A stretch of DNA of 64,000 bases. Origin: Chloroflexota bacterium (GTDB taxonomy: Bacteria > Chloroflexota > Dehalococcoidia > Lucifugimonadales > UBA3495). Shown piece by piece: positions 36,949 through 45,271 of this stretch. Every line of letters begins with the position of its first letter. The first letter of the stretch is position 1. The stretch covers positions 1 through 64,000 of the forward strand of contig JAPOQH010000045.1 in assembly GCA_026710825.1 (NCBI GenBank), given 5' to 3'. Both the position numbers and the translations under genes were made by a program. Below the pieces are notes generated by a model. That model did not search any database. It saw nothing but the letters and a program-made list of their open reading frames with translations, and was not told where the DNA came from.

Positions 36949-37025
36949 TGGTGGGCGATAGTGGACTCGAACCACTGACCTCTTGCGTGTCGAGCAAGTA
37001 CTCTAACCAACTGAGCTAATCGCCC
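36949..37025 (-). tRNA. tRNA-Val (GAC), CCA encoded
   Basis: 77 nt on the reverse strand. The acceptor stem GGGCGAT/ATCGCCC, the T-arm AGTGG-TTCGAGT-CCACT, the anticodon stem CTTGC/GCAAG and an encoded CCA end are intact. The anticodon loop reads TCGACAC, placing GAC at 34-36 but a C at position 33, where almost all tRNAs have U. The D-stem closes with a G-T pair. A 17-base part of the anticodon region is repeated at 39987. Confidence 0.85.
36977..37001. repeat. Direct repeat, tRNA copy (candidate att site)
   Basis: Contains the 17-mer GACCTCTTGCGTGTCGA within the tRNA-Val anticodon arm, followed by partially matching bases to 37001. The second copy is at 39987-40011. Together they bound a lower-GC segment. 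Confidence 0.65.
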
Positions 37026-37567
37026 ACGGGATGCGTATGTGTCCCTAACCGAATGCTAACACACGACGGCGAACCCGTTCAACCAAACACCAATTCGTTT
37101 ACCCCCGATCACCAACCGCGACGACGGCTTGCACATCGTCGGCAATCACAACCTGCGACGCACGTGGTCGCCCACATCATTCCGCTGAACCAGTTGTAAT
37201 CGTGGTTGGCTCATGAATCCCTAGCCACCACGGAGTCCACCCTACGGTTGGCCCTTAACACTGGCGGGCTGACACACGGGTTCCATAATGCAAGACCCCA
37301 CGTACAGGGTCAGCAGTTTAGCGTTGAAAATCATACTCCAATTGGAGTAACAAGACATGGCGTTACAGAATAAGTGCCAGCCCAGTATCGCGTATTCTCT
37401 AGGGAATGGCGAAAATGAAGATAGCGTGTGGTTCATTGTCGGTAAAATGATCATGAGATACTGAGTGGTGACCATCGGCTTATAACAGTGCGCGCCGGGT
37501 AATTCACGCTGAAATAGCTGGGCTTACAGCAATATCCCATGAACGTGGCCGAGTGAGGAAAGACACC
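37026..37567. other. Gene-poor leader of the island
   Basis: About 540 bases without a credible gene. It contains a perfect 14-base palindrome ACTCCAATTGGAGT (37335-37348), which could be an operator, and a block at 37386-37448 resembling the infC leader. No retron-like or CRISPR-like repeat structure was seen. Confidence 0.5.
37335..37348. promoter_or_regulatory. 14-base perfect palindrome
   Basis: ACTCCAATTGGAGT, equal to its own reverse complement, 220 bases upstream of the ATPase gene. Possible regulator site; no regulator gene is present in the island. Confidence 0.3.
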
Positions 37568-38923
37568 ATGTACGTGAAACACCTTGACTTTACGAATGTC
37601 GGACCATTCTGCGAAGCCGATTCTGATTTTCATCCTAAAGTGAACGTATTCACCGGCCCCAACAATTCCGGCAAATCCACCGTTTTGTGGGTGCTCGGCG
37701 ACATTTTGGTGTACCCGTTTGGAGTCCCAGCGAAGTTATTGCGACAAAATGGACCGGCCACATTCAATATCTGCACCGACGATGGGGTTTGCTTAACGGG
37801 AGAATTACCGGTTCGTCGGCAGTCTCGTGCTCGCGGGGGGGGCATCGAAAACCAATATTGGACCGCAGTCCGCTGGGCCGACTCAGTAAAGTTATTGGAG
37901 GCCGTTGGATATAGCAAGTTCATTCCTGCTTTACGGCGAACCACTGATTTCAGGTCGCAAGGACCGTCCGCGTCGCTCGAAAGCCCCGACTCAGAACCAC
38001 GTGAAGTGAATCCGATCGAGCGTGCTGCGGTTCAGGGATCGTTTGACTTTCCCGAAATCAGGCGGGTGACTAGACGAGTGTCTGAGGGCGAACCTGAATT
38101 GCGGAGGCGACTGTCTCTAGTGTCGGATGACCCGTCTCTGGTTAGCGACGAAGCCATTATCCAAAAAATTGTAGACTTGGACTACCGATCCTACCTGAGA
38201 CAAAATACGGCGATGCGAGATATCGTTGAGAAAATAGCCCAGATGGCTACGGAGATCACTGAAGGGTTTCCGATCACGTTCAGTGGAGTCGCCGAAGACG
38301 AAAGCGGTTTTTTTCCTGCTTTCGAGACCGTTGATGGCGTCATGCCATTCAACACCATGAGCCAAGGTACCCAATCGATCATACAATGGCTAGCTCGCTT
38401 GATCATCGGGTACGCTGAATACTACGATTTTCCCGAACGGCTCGGAGACGAACCGGGCGTAATTATCGTAGATGAAATCGACGCTCACCTACATCCAGCG
38501 TGGCAAACCGGGATCATCCCCACGTTGACCAACCATTTTCCGAACCTCCAAATATTTTGCTCTACGCACTCCCCATTGATGCTCGCCGGCCTAGGTCCGG
38601 GCCAGGTTCATCTTCTGACTCGAGACGAGGAGAATTTGGTGCAAGTCTCGCGAAATGAACAAAGCGTGGCAGGTTGGTCAGCGGACCAAATCTTGCGCAA
38701 CTTTCTGGGTGTGCGGAATCCGACGGACAGGGCGACCATTAGGAATTACGATAAGTTGGAGGAACTCAGGGCAAAAGATGAACTAAGCGCCGAAGAGTCT
38801 GAAGAAATGGAACGGTTGATGTCGGCGGGGGAAACGCCACAGTTTGCTGGGTCCGCATCGTTCCTGATCAACGAACTTGCCCGTGAAATGAGTAATCTTG
38901 ACGATGAGGACGCGTCACAATGA
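37568..38923 (+). CDS. PtuA-like AAA (ABC/SMC-type) ATPase, candidate Septu defence subunit
   Basis: 451 aa. Walker A GPNNSGKST (residues 30-38), an ABC-like signature near MSQGTQS (264), Walker B GVIIVDEIDAHLHP (Asp302/Glu303) and CSTHSPLML. The C-terminal W-S-ADQIL... FLGV region and a following charged helix with LSAEESEEMERL are like the ATPases that pair with TIGR02646 HNH proteins (Septu PtuA). AGGAAAGA precedes the ATG at 37568. GC content is well below that of the neighbours, consistent with transfer. The HNH gene follows. Confidence 0.8.
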   Translation: MYVKHLDFTNVGPFCEADSDFHPKVNVFTGPNNSGKSTVLWVLGDILVYPFGVPAKLLRQNGPATFNICTDDGVCLTGELPVRRQSRARGGGIENQYWTAVRWADSVKLLEAVGYSKFIPALRRTTDFRSQGPSASLESPDSEPREVNPIERAAVQGSFDFPEIRRVTRRVSEGEPELRRRLSLVSDDPSLVSDEAIIQKIVDLDYRSYLRQNTAMRDIVEKIAQMATEITEGFPITFSGVAEDESGFFPAFETVDGVMPFNTMSQGTQSIIQWLARLIIGYAEYYDFPERLGDEPGVIIVDEIDAHLHPAWQTGIIPTLTNHFPNLQIFCSTHSPLMLAGLGPGQVHLLTRDEENLVQVSRNEQSVAGWSADQILRNFLGVRNPTDRATIRNYDKLEELRAKDELSAEESEEMERLMSAGETPQFAGSASFLINELAREMSNLDDEDASQ

Positions 38924-39014
38924 TTCAAGCACTGCTCGTGAGATTCTACCCAACCAATCGTTGCACAAAGCAAGATCACAACAGACCCGCAACGGGTGAG
39001 ACATCATCATAATC

Positions 39015-39656
39015 ATGCACTGGGTAGACGGAGGACCAGAGCCGGGTCGGCTCGCCGTGATAAGGGCGCGCGAAACACCTGCTTGGGTGCGGTGTTATGT
39101 ACATGAACACGGCAGTCCCCCAAACACCCATTATTAGACCCATTTTCGTGATGACTTGCGACGCCCATTCCACGGATTATGTGCGTATTGCGAAGAAATA
39201 GACCCAGGTGAAGTTGACCATTTCCGCCCAAAATCGAAGCACCCACATCTCGTGTACGCATGGGACAATTGGGTGTTTTCGTGCCATCCCTGTAACCAAG
39301 CCAAACGCGAGCAATGGCCACTATTAGGGTACGTTGATCCTTGTGCGGTGAGCACCACCGCCCGTCCGGAACGTTATTTCACTTTTAGTATGAGTACTGG
39401 TCAGATGATTGAAAGGGATGGTCTTTCCATTAGGGATAAAAATAAGGCGAGACGCATGATTAGACATTTGAAACTCAATGAGTGGTATCACATCAAAGAA
39501 CGGAAAACTTGGATTTGTGCTCTCAATGGGCTACCATCTCCTTTGCCAAATCGGTCTTTACAGATGGTGCAGAAACGAGCACGTCGCTGCCAACCTTTGT
39601 CGAGCGTTACAAGGGCTTGGCTGGAGCAGCATGGATATCCGTTCGGGCCACAATAG
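39015..39656 (+). pseudogene. PtuB/TIGR02646-type HNH endonuclease interrupted by an in-frame TAG
   Basis: Reading from ATG 39015 gives a family-like N-terminus (WVDGGPEPGRLAVIRAR), then TAG at 39135-39137. The same frame continues with FRDDLRRPFHGLCAYCEE to 39656 (214 codons in all). Nuclease residues are intact: Cys56/Cys59, His69 in VDHFRPKS, Cys90/Cys93 in CHPC and Asn94. With the amber codon read as stop, only a 40-residue peptide and possibly a re-initiated fragment from about 39156 would be made. It follows the ATPase gene as expected for Septu. Nonsense decay, suppression or a sequencing error are all possible. Confidence 0.72.
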
Positions 39657-40121
39657 GATGTTGATTGTCCCCGGCCCAGACCCTTCGGCAGCGAAGTTGG
39701 GCATTGTAGGAACACCGCCGGGATAGTCTTGCGATGGCGGACTCCACCCTCAAGTCTGCCATTTTCGTTGCTGCTCAGCAGTGTCCCGTCGCCTGCGTAA
39801 GCACGGCGCCAGGACCGGTCGCCGTCAAGTGGCAGCGTTGCCAATGATCCCTGCGCCATCGCGATCCGATTCGCACAACCCCCGTTACGACCCCCAAATC
39901 CCCAACCTCGGCCACTCCAGCCAAACCAGCGGATGACGTGCCAAGTACGCCGATGCCGCCTCCGCCTCGGCGCCCAGCCCACAACCGACCTCTTGCGTGT
40001 CGAACAAATACCCTTCGCAACCCAACATCGCGTTTCCTCCATGGTCAACACCCCCGCTTGTCCCACCCGGCCTTCTTTGCTACGCTTGCGCGGCATCCTC
40101 AACCCACCTTTGGACCCGACC
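39657..40121. other. Gene-poor end of the island
   Basis: About 465 bases with no recognisable gene. GC content rises back to the chromosomal level, and the second tRNA-like direct repeat lies at 39987-40011, marking the likely island edge. Confidence 0.5.
39987..40011. repeat. Direct repeat, distal copy (candidate att site)
   Basis: Repeats the 17-mer GACCTCTTGCGTGTCGA of the tRNA-Val exactly, then diverges (two changes in the next 8 bases). It is only a fragment of the tRNA, with no acceptor or T-arm. This is the pattern left by integration into a tRNA gene. Confidence 0.65.
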
Positions 40122-41573
40122 GTGAGCGCTCCGCTACCAGACCGATTCAGCGATTACTCTCTCGAAGACCCAGTCTACGATGAGATGTTCCTGCCCGACG
40201 GCACGCCGCGGCCGCACTGTCTGGGCCTGTTCGACGCTCTCACCAACTATGCCGACGACCGTCTGGCCGGCGTCCAGGAACGCGTCACCCGCTCCTTCTC
40301 CAACGAAGGCATCACCTTCACCGTGTACGGCGACACCGAAGCCGAAGAGCGCATCATCCCCGTCGACTGCATCCCCCGGTTGCTCCCCAAGAGCGAGTGG
40401 GATTTCCTCGACGCCGGCCTCAAGCAGCGCCTGCAGACCCTGAACCTCTTCCTGCAGGACATCTACAGCGACGCCAAGATCGTCGCCGACGGCGTGATCC
40501 CGGCCCAGGTCGTCTACGAGTGCCCCCAGTACCGTCCGGAGATGCGTGGGTTCACTCCGCCCCAGGGCACCTGGGTCGCCGTCTGCGGCACCGATGTCGT
40601 GCGCACCAACGACGGATTCCACGTCCTGGAAGACAACCTCCGCGTGCCCTCCGGCGTCTCCTACATGATCGCCAACCGCAAGGCCACCAAGGCCAGCCTG
40701 CGCCGCCTCTACCGCGAATCCCGCGTCCAGGAGGTGGAACAGTACGGCCGCCTTTTGCAGCAGACCCTCCGCGAACTCGCCCCCGATGGCCGGGACAATC
40801 CCCGCATCGCCCTGCTCACCCCGGGCGTGTACAACTCCGCTTTCTATGAGCACATGTTCCTGTCCCACGAGATCGGCGCCGAGTTGGTCGAGGGCCGCGA
40901 CCTCGTGGTGCGCGACGGCTTCGTGTACATGCGCACCACCGCCGGACTCCAGCGCGTTGACGTCATCTACCGCCGCGTCGATGACGATTTCATCGACCCC
41001 TCGGTGTTCCGCTCCGACTCGGTCCTCGGCGTCCCAGGCCTGATGGATGCGTACCGCGCCGGCCACGTCGCCCTCGCCAACGCCCCCGGCACCGGCGTCG
41101 CCGACGACAAGAGCGTGTACGCCTACGTCCCCGACATGATCCGCTACTACCGCAACGAGGAACCCCTCCTGCAGAACGTGGAAACCCACCTCTGCCGCAA
41201 CCCCGAGGGGCTGGCCTACACCCTCGACAATCTGGACACCCTCGTCGTCAAGCGCGTCGGCGAATCCGGCGGCTACGGCATGCTCGTCGGTATCCAGGCC
41301 ACCCCCGAGGAACGCGCCGACTACGCGAAGCAGATCCGCGCCAATCCCAGCGACTTCATCGCCCAGCCGACCCTCGACCTGTCCCGTTCGCCTTGCCTCA
41401 TCGACGGCAACTTCGAGCCTCGGCACGTCGACCTCCGCCCCTTCATCCTGCATGGACGCACCACCCGCATCGTCCCCGGCGCCTTCTGTCGCGTCGCCCT
41501 GCGTCGCGGCAGCATCGTCGTCAACAGCAGCCAGGGCGGCGGCGGCAAGGACGTCTGGGTACTCCAGGACTGA
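40122..41573 (+). CDS. Circularly permuted ATP-grasp protein (DUF404/DUF407 type)
   Basis: About 483 aa from a GTG at 40122 (SAPLPDRFSDYSLEDP); an ATG at 40041 would add 27 non-conserved residues. YDEMFLPDGTPRPHC, RIIPVDCIPRLLPKSEWDFLDAGLKQRL, FHVLEDNLRVPSGVSYM and VVKRVGESGGYGMLVG are signature blocks. Family members join with alpha-E proteins in small operons thought to make peptide-like products; the reaction is not established. The alpha-E gene follows 5 bases later. Confidence 0.9.
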   Translation: MSAPLPDRFSDYSLEDPVYDEMFLPDGTPRPHCLGLFDALTNYADDRLAGVQERVTRSFSNEGITFTVYGDTEAEERIIPVDCIPRLLPKSEWDFLDAGLKQRLQTLNLFLQDIYSDAKIVADGVIPAQVVYECPQYRPEMRGFTPPQGTWVAVCGTDVVRTNDGFHVLEDNLRVPSGVSYMIANRKATKASLRRLYRESRVQEVEQYGRLLQQTLRELAPDGRDNPRIALLTPGVYNSAFYEHMFLSHEIGAELVEGRDLVVRDGFVYMRTTAGLQRVDVIYRRVDDDFIDPSVFRSDSVLGVPGLMDAYRAGHVALANAPGTGVADDKSVYAYVPDMIRYYRNEEPLLQNVETHLCRNPEGLAYTLDNLDTLVVKRVGESGGYGMLVGIQATPEERADYAKQIRANPSDFIAQPTLDLSRSPCLIDGNFEPRHVDLRPFILHGRTTRIVPGAFCRVALRRGSIVVNSSQGGGGKDVWVLQD

Positions 41574-41578
41574 TCGAA

Positions 41579-42637
41579 ATGCTCGCCCGCAGCGCCCAGG
41601 GACTCTACTGGATGGGCCGCTATCTCGAGCGGGCCGATCACCTCTGCCGTTTGCTGCGCCTCCAGACCGAAGCCCTCGTCGATCGTCCCATCGCGGAAAT
41701 CTACAGCGGCTGGAATCGCATCTATACCTGCCTCGATCGCCAACCGCCCGGCGCCCGCCCCGACTCCCTGCCCGGCTACGATCCCAGTCTCCCCGACGGC
41801 ATCCTCCAGGTGATGGGCGTGCCCGGCACTCGCGCCTGGCAGTCCAGCGGCGGCGATGACTACACCCTCGCGGACTCGTTCACCCTGGCCGACGACCTCA
41901 CCTTCGAACGCTCCAACTCCGCTTCCGTGTTCAGCTGCTTCGCCATGGGCCGCGAAAACGCGCGCCAGATGCGCCATTGCATCAGCGCCGAAATGTGGAC
42001 CACCCTCAACCTCGCCTACCTGCGCATCCAGCAGGTCGACATCCTCGACATCTGGAACACCTCCCCCGAGACCTTCTACGCCGACACCGCCGCCGAAATC
42101 GATACCTTCATGGGCGTCGCCGCCGCCACCATGTACCGCGACGAGGGTTGGCATTTCATGCAGTTGGGCAGATTCATCGAGCGCGCCCAGTTGGCCATCG
42201 CTCTGTTCCTGTCCCAGATGGAACTGTTCCAGTTGACCCATGCCAGCTCGCCGGAGGAATCTGAGTCCGATTGGATCACGCTGCTGCGGATGTACCACGC
42301 CCTCGAAGCCTACAACCGCGCCTACAGCGTCGAGATCATCCCCGATCAGGTGCTGGACCTGCTCGCCACCGATCCCCTGCTGCCCGATTCGTTGTGCCGC
42401 TCGCTGGACGTCCTGGCCGCCGAGTTGGCCTCCATCGACCCCGGTCCGGATCCCGAGTACGACGCGGCGGCGCGCCGGCTCACCGGACGACTCGCCTCCA
42501 TGGTCCACTACGATTGGCCCGACTCTGCGGACCGCCGGCGGTTGCTGATACGTCTGAGCACGTACTGCATGGATCTCCACGCCCTGGTGTCCGCCGCCTT
42601 CTTCGACTACGCCACCGCCGCGCCATCCCCCACCTGA
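41579..42637 (+). CDS. Alpha-E domain protein (DUF403)
   Basis: 352 aa, helical. MLARSAQGLYWMGRYLERADHLCRLL at the start and EGWHFMQLGRFIERAQLAIAL in the middle are the paired alpha-E signatures. Partner of the ATP-grasp gene just upstream. The transglutaminase-like gene that often completes this operon in other bacteria is absent next door. Confidence 0.92.
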   Translation: MLARSAQGLYWMGRYLERADHLCRLLRLQTEALVDRPIAEIYSGWNRIYTCLDRQPPGARPDSLPGYDPSLPDGILQVMGVPGTRAWQSSGGDDYTLADSFTLADDLTFERSNSASVFSCFAMGRENARQMRHCISAEMWTTLNLAYLRIQQVDILDIWNTSPETFYADTAAEIDTFMGVAAATMYRDEGWHFMQLGRFIERAQLAIALFLSQMELFQLTHASSPEESESDWITLLRMYHALEAYNRAYSVEIIPDQVLDLLATDPLLPDSLCRSLDVLAAELASIDPGPDPEYDAAARRLTGRLASMVHYDWPDSADRRRLLIRLSTYCMDLHALVSAAFFDYATAAPSPT

Positions 42638-42702
42638 CCCAGCGCAGACGTATACGCCCAACCGCCTCAACTCCTCACGTATGGACACGCCAAACGGCGG
42701 CA

Positions 42703-42731
42703 TTGCAGATGTTGACATATCCTACTATGAT
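42703..42731 (+). promoter_or_regulatory. Promoter of the FTR gene
   Basis: TTGCAG (42703-42708) and TATGAT (42726-42731), 17-base spacer, about 70 bases before the TTG start. A TTGACA at 42712 is too close to the -10 box to serve it. Confidence 0.5.
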
Positions 42732-42800
42732 TAAAGTCCGCTAGAAATCCGAGTGTTCAACGTCGGTGTTTCAAGCCCGAGCGAATCGAGGAGGATTACT

Positions 42801-43226
42801 TTGGCTGATCAGCCCAGCGAAAAATCAGTGGCCCGGATGCGATTGTTCGTAGAACGATACTGCGAGAAATCCGGCACGTTCACGCACCCGGAAGAGGGGG
42901 TCGCCGAATCCGTGATCCTTGGCCTCGCCCAGAATGTCGATGACATCGGCCGACCGCTCTGCCCGTGCCGCTTCTACCCAAGCAAAGAAGAAGAGGTCAA
43001 GCATCGCACGTGGATTTGCGCCTGCGATGATATGCAGATCTATAAGTACTGCCATTGACTGCTCTTTGTGACTGAGGGCGGTCTGCCCATCACAGAGCAT
43101 CTACCCGAAGACCACGAAGGCCGCGCCATCTACGGCGAAGTCAAGGACCCGACCCCCGACAAGGGCCGGCCCCTCCGCCATAAGGCCGAAGAACGCGAGA
43201 TAGAGCGCCGGGAACGCCCGTCGTAA
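42801..43226 (+). CDS. Ferredoxin-thioredoxin reductase catalytic subunit, candidate selenoprotein (TGA as Sec86)
   Basis: Reduces thioredoxin-type disulfides with ferredoxin electrons through a [4Fe-4S] cluster. TTG start after GAGGAGG. CPC (54-56), CAC (73-75) and CH (84-85) have exactly the FTR spacing X16 and X8, but the last Cys codon is TGA (43056-43058). The frame then continues 55 codons (LLFVTEGGLPITEHLPEDH...) to TAA at 43224, with family-like sequence. In plant/cyanobacterial FTR the last Cys pairs with the second Cys of the first CPC to form the active-site disulfide, so Sec86 would sit in the redox centre. A SECIS-like hairpin follows the TGA and a terminator follows the TAA. No sel genes are in the window. 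If TGA were a stop, the product would lack its catalytic Cys. Confidence 0.82.
43060..43099 (+). promoter_or_regulatory. Candidate bacterial SECIS element
   Basis: Hairpin just after the TGA: outer stem TGCTCT/AGAGCA, a TT bulge, stem GTGA/TCAC, a small internal loop, then GGGC/GCCC with apical loop GGTCT. The loop starts 21 bases after the TGA, inside the usual 16-37 base range, and shares GGUCU with the apical loop of E. coli fdhF. The bulged U residues also recall that element. Folding was done by eye. Confidence 0.75.
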
Positions 43227-43260
43227 CGTCCCCACCGCGCATCCAACAACAGCCTGAATC

Positions 43261-43294
43261 AGCCGCCTCCGTCGTCGGACGGAGGCGGCTTTCG
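43261..43294 (+). terminator. Terminator of the FTR gene
   Basis: Perfect 13-bp stem AGCCGCCTCCGTC/GACGGAGGCGGCT with a 4-base loop, then TTCG; 34 bases after the TAA at 43226. The T-run is short but the position supports 43226 as the real gene end. Confidence 0.7.
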
Positions 43295-43368
43295 CATGCC
43301 CTACCCGCCGAACCTCACGCCCACCACCCACCCGCTCCCGGTCAGCCCATCGCACCGCAAACCCAGGA

Positions 43369-44802
43369 TCAACGCCCCGGCTGCCTGGCCCGCAGCCCGA
43401 ACCACAACGCGCCCAGCGCCGCCGTCACCGCGCCAATCCTGAACACGTCCCGGTAGGCCAGCAAAAACGCCTCCCCCGCCGGCCGGCTCACCTCGTAGTG
43501 GTCGCTCAATCCCGCAAAGATTGCCCCCACTATCGCCACGCACAGCACCGTGCCCGACGCCTGCGCCAGCGACATCGCCCCCGACGCCGTGCCGAATCGC
43601 TCCGACGGCACGCTCCCCAGCATCAGCGCGTACGCCGCCGACTGGAACCAGCCAACCCCCAGGCCCACGATGGCGATCGCCCCCGCCGGATGCCAGATCG
43701 GCGACGCGCCATCCATCCCCGACATCACCAGCAATCCCGTCGCGGTCAGTCCCAGTCCCACCGTGCCCACCGGCCTCACGCCCCAACGGTCGCAGAGCCA
43801 CCCTCCCACCGGCGACGACAGGATGTTGCATGTGGACATGACGGCAAACAGGACCCCCAACACCACTGGGCTGCGATCCAGCGAATCCGTGATGTAGAAC
43901 GGGAATATGAACCAGAGCACGAACTGCGAGAAGTGGCCCAGGAACATGGCGCCCGTGGCCGTCTGAAAGCCGCCCAGTCGCGCCAACCCACCCGGCAGCA
44001 CCGGCGATTCCGCGCGCCGTTCCACCCATACCAACGCGGCGAGCGCCACCGGGGCCGCCGACAATAGCGCCAGCACCACCACCGACGTCCAGCCGATCGC
44101 CTGGCCCAACCGCAACCCGATCATCAGGCACCACAGCAGCGACAGCACCAGCGCCGCGCCCGCCACGTCGAATCGTTGCCCCGAAGTCGAACCCGACCCG
44201 CCGTTCACTGATCTTGGGATGGCCAGCAGGCCCATCCCCAACGCCAGCGCCGCCAGCGGGATGCGTCCCCAGAACACCGACGGCCAGTCGAAAAGTTGCA
44301 CCAGCGGTCCCGCCGCCAGCGTCGACATCACCATCCCTGACGCCAGGCTCGCCGACGTGAACCCCATCGACAGTCCCCGCCGGTGCTCCGGAAATACCGC
44401 TGCCGCAATGGCCGGCGCCGTGCTGTAAAGGCAGCCCGTCCCCAAAGCCTGCAACACCCGGAACCCCACCAGCGTCTCCAGCGTCGGCGACAGCGACAGG
44501 CACACCATCGAAACCAGGTACGTTACCGTCCCGACCAGGTACACCATCCGCAGCCCGAACCGGTCGGCAAACGCCCCCGCGCCCAACGCCAGTCCCGCTC
44601 GCGTCGCGATGAACACCACGATCACCCACTGCACGGCGGCGGGGTCGGTCCCGAACGCGTCCCGCATCGCCGGCAGGCCCACGTTCACCGAAAAGTCCAG
44701 CGACGCCAGCACCATCCCCAGCGCCGCCGCCGAAGCCAGCGCAATCGTCCGCCACGTAACGCGAGCGCTGTTCACGGGCGTCGATTCAGGAGCCGCGGCC
44801 AT
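43369..44802 (-). CDS. MFS transporter, DHA2-like
   Basis: 477 aa with about 14 hydrophobic segments. The first helix and loop (SLDFSVNVGLPAMRDAFGT, QWVIVVF) and GAFADRFGLRMVYLVG fit drug-proton antiporters of the 14-helix type. Converges on the FTR gene. No regulator gene adjoins it, so substrate and control are unknown. Confidence 0.87.
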   Translation of the reverse strand: MAAAPESTPVNSARVTWRTIALASAAALGMVLASLDFSVNVGLPAMRDAFGTDPAAVQWVIVVFIATRAGLALGAGAFADRFGLRMVYLVGTVTYLVSMVCLSLSPTLETLVGFRVLQALGTGCLYSTAPAIAAAVFPEHRRGLSMGFTSASLASGMVMSTLAAGPLVQLFDWPSVFWGRIPLAALALGMGLLAIPRSVNGGSGSTSGQRFDVAGAALVLSLLWCLMIGLRLGQAIGWTSVVVLALLSAAPVALAALVWVERRAESPVLPGGLARLGGFQTATGAMFLGHFSQFVLWFIFPFYITDSLDRSPVVLGVLFAVMSTCNILSSPVGGWLCDRWGVRPVGTVGLGLTATGLLVMSGMDGASPIWHPAGAIAIVGLGVGWFQSAAYALMLGSVPSERFGTASGAMSLAQASGTVLCVAIVGAIFAGLSDHYEVSRPAGEAFLLAYRDVFRIGAVTAALGALWFGLRARQPGR

Positions 44803-45271
44803 GGCGCCAGATTGTACGCCATTACCATGCTGCCGCCCCGGCGATTCTGTTGAGGTGCCCTGATGAAGGGACGCTACTTACGTGCTCTACTACTCGTCAG
44901 GCAAAGCAACCTCGAGGCGTGTCAAAGCGTCGTATCTATGGGAATTACGTACTCGACGATCTGCTACCTCGCCGTCGCACCATAAAGCTCACACGCTCGA
45001 ACGCTCTCCTAACATGGTCAGTGATGAAGTCCGAGCGTTGCAAACCCGTAACAACTGAAAACGCTTGCTTCACGTGAAATACAACACCTTCGATATGCAC
45101 CACGTAGATGTACGCGACCTCTGGCTGGGCCCTACGTAATCACGAGCGTACCTCATCGTCGCTAATTCGAACACGGCATCCCTTGATTCTGCCTTCGATT
45201 TCCATCATTTAGCGCGGCTCAACAATCGCCTAAGCGCGAGCGAGGGGCTATCAATTGTGTGATCCTAATAT
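44803..45271. other. Region between MFS and Uma2 genes
   Basis: About 470 bases of lower GC content. It contains the broken small gene at 44945-45208; nothing else recognisable. Confidence 0.5.
44945..45208 (-). pseudogene. Small uncharacterised gene with in-frame TGA
   Basis: Starting at the ATG at 45208, the frame gives MMEIEGRIKGCRVRISDDEVRS, then TGA (45140-45142), then about 64 more codons (LRRAQPEVAYIYVVHIEG, VKQAFSVVTGLQRSDFITDHVRRAFERVSF) to TAA at 44945. The second part looks like real protein of a small conserved type (VKQ..SLVTGL-R-DFTT-R-A-RR-L). The TGA probably replaces Trp (TGG to TGA). No convincing SECIS follows, so I call it a decayed gene. Low confidence in identity. Confidence 0.45.

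Noticed and set aside
37242..37475. 77-residue reverse-strand frame upstream of the ATPase
   Set aside because: No ribosome-binding site or protein-like pattern; it crosses the palindrome at 37335.
37026..37567. Retron msr-msd in the island leader
   Set aside because: Some TIGR02646 HNH proteins accompany retrons, but there is no reverse transcriptase and no suitable inverted repeats.
39135..39137. TAG in the HNH gene as pyrrolysine
   Set aside because: No pyl genes or PYLIS-like context are visible, and the family has no conserved lysine-type residue known there; nonsense mutation is simpler.
42801..43058. FTR as an 85-residue protein ending at the TGA
   Set aside because: It would lack an essential catalytic residue while the same frame downstream encodes matching C-terminal sequence.
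45090..45142. SECIS for the TGA in the small gene at 44945-45208
   Set aside because: Only a weak 6-bp stem with a very large loop could be drawn.
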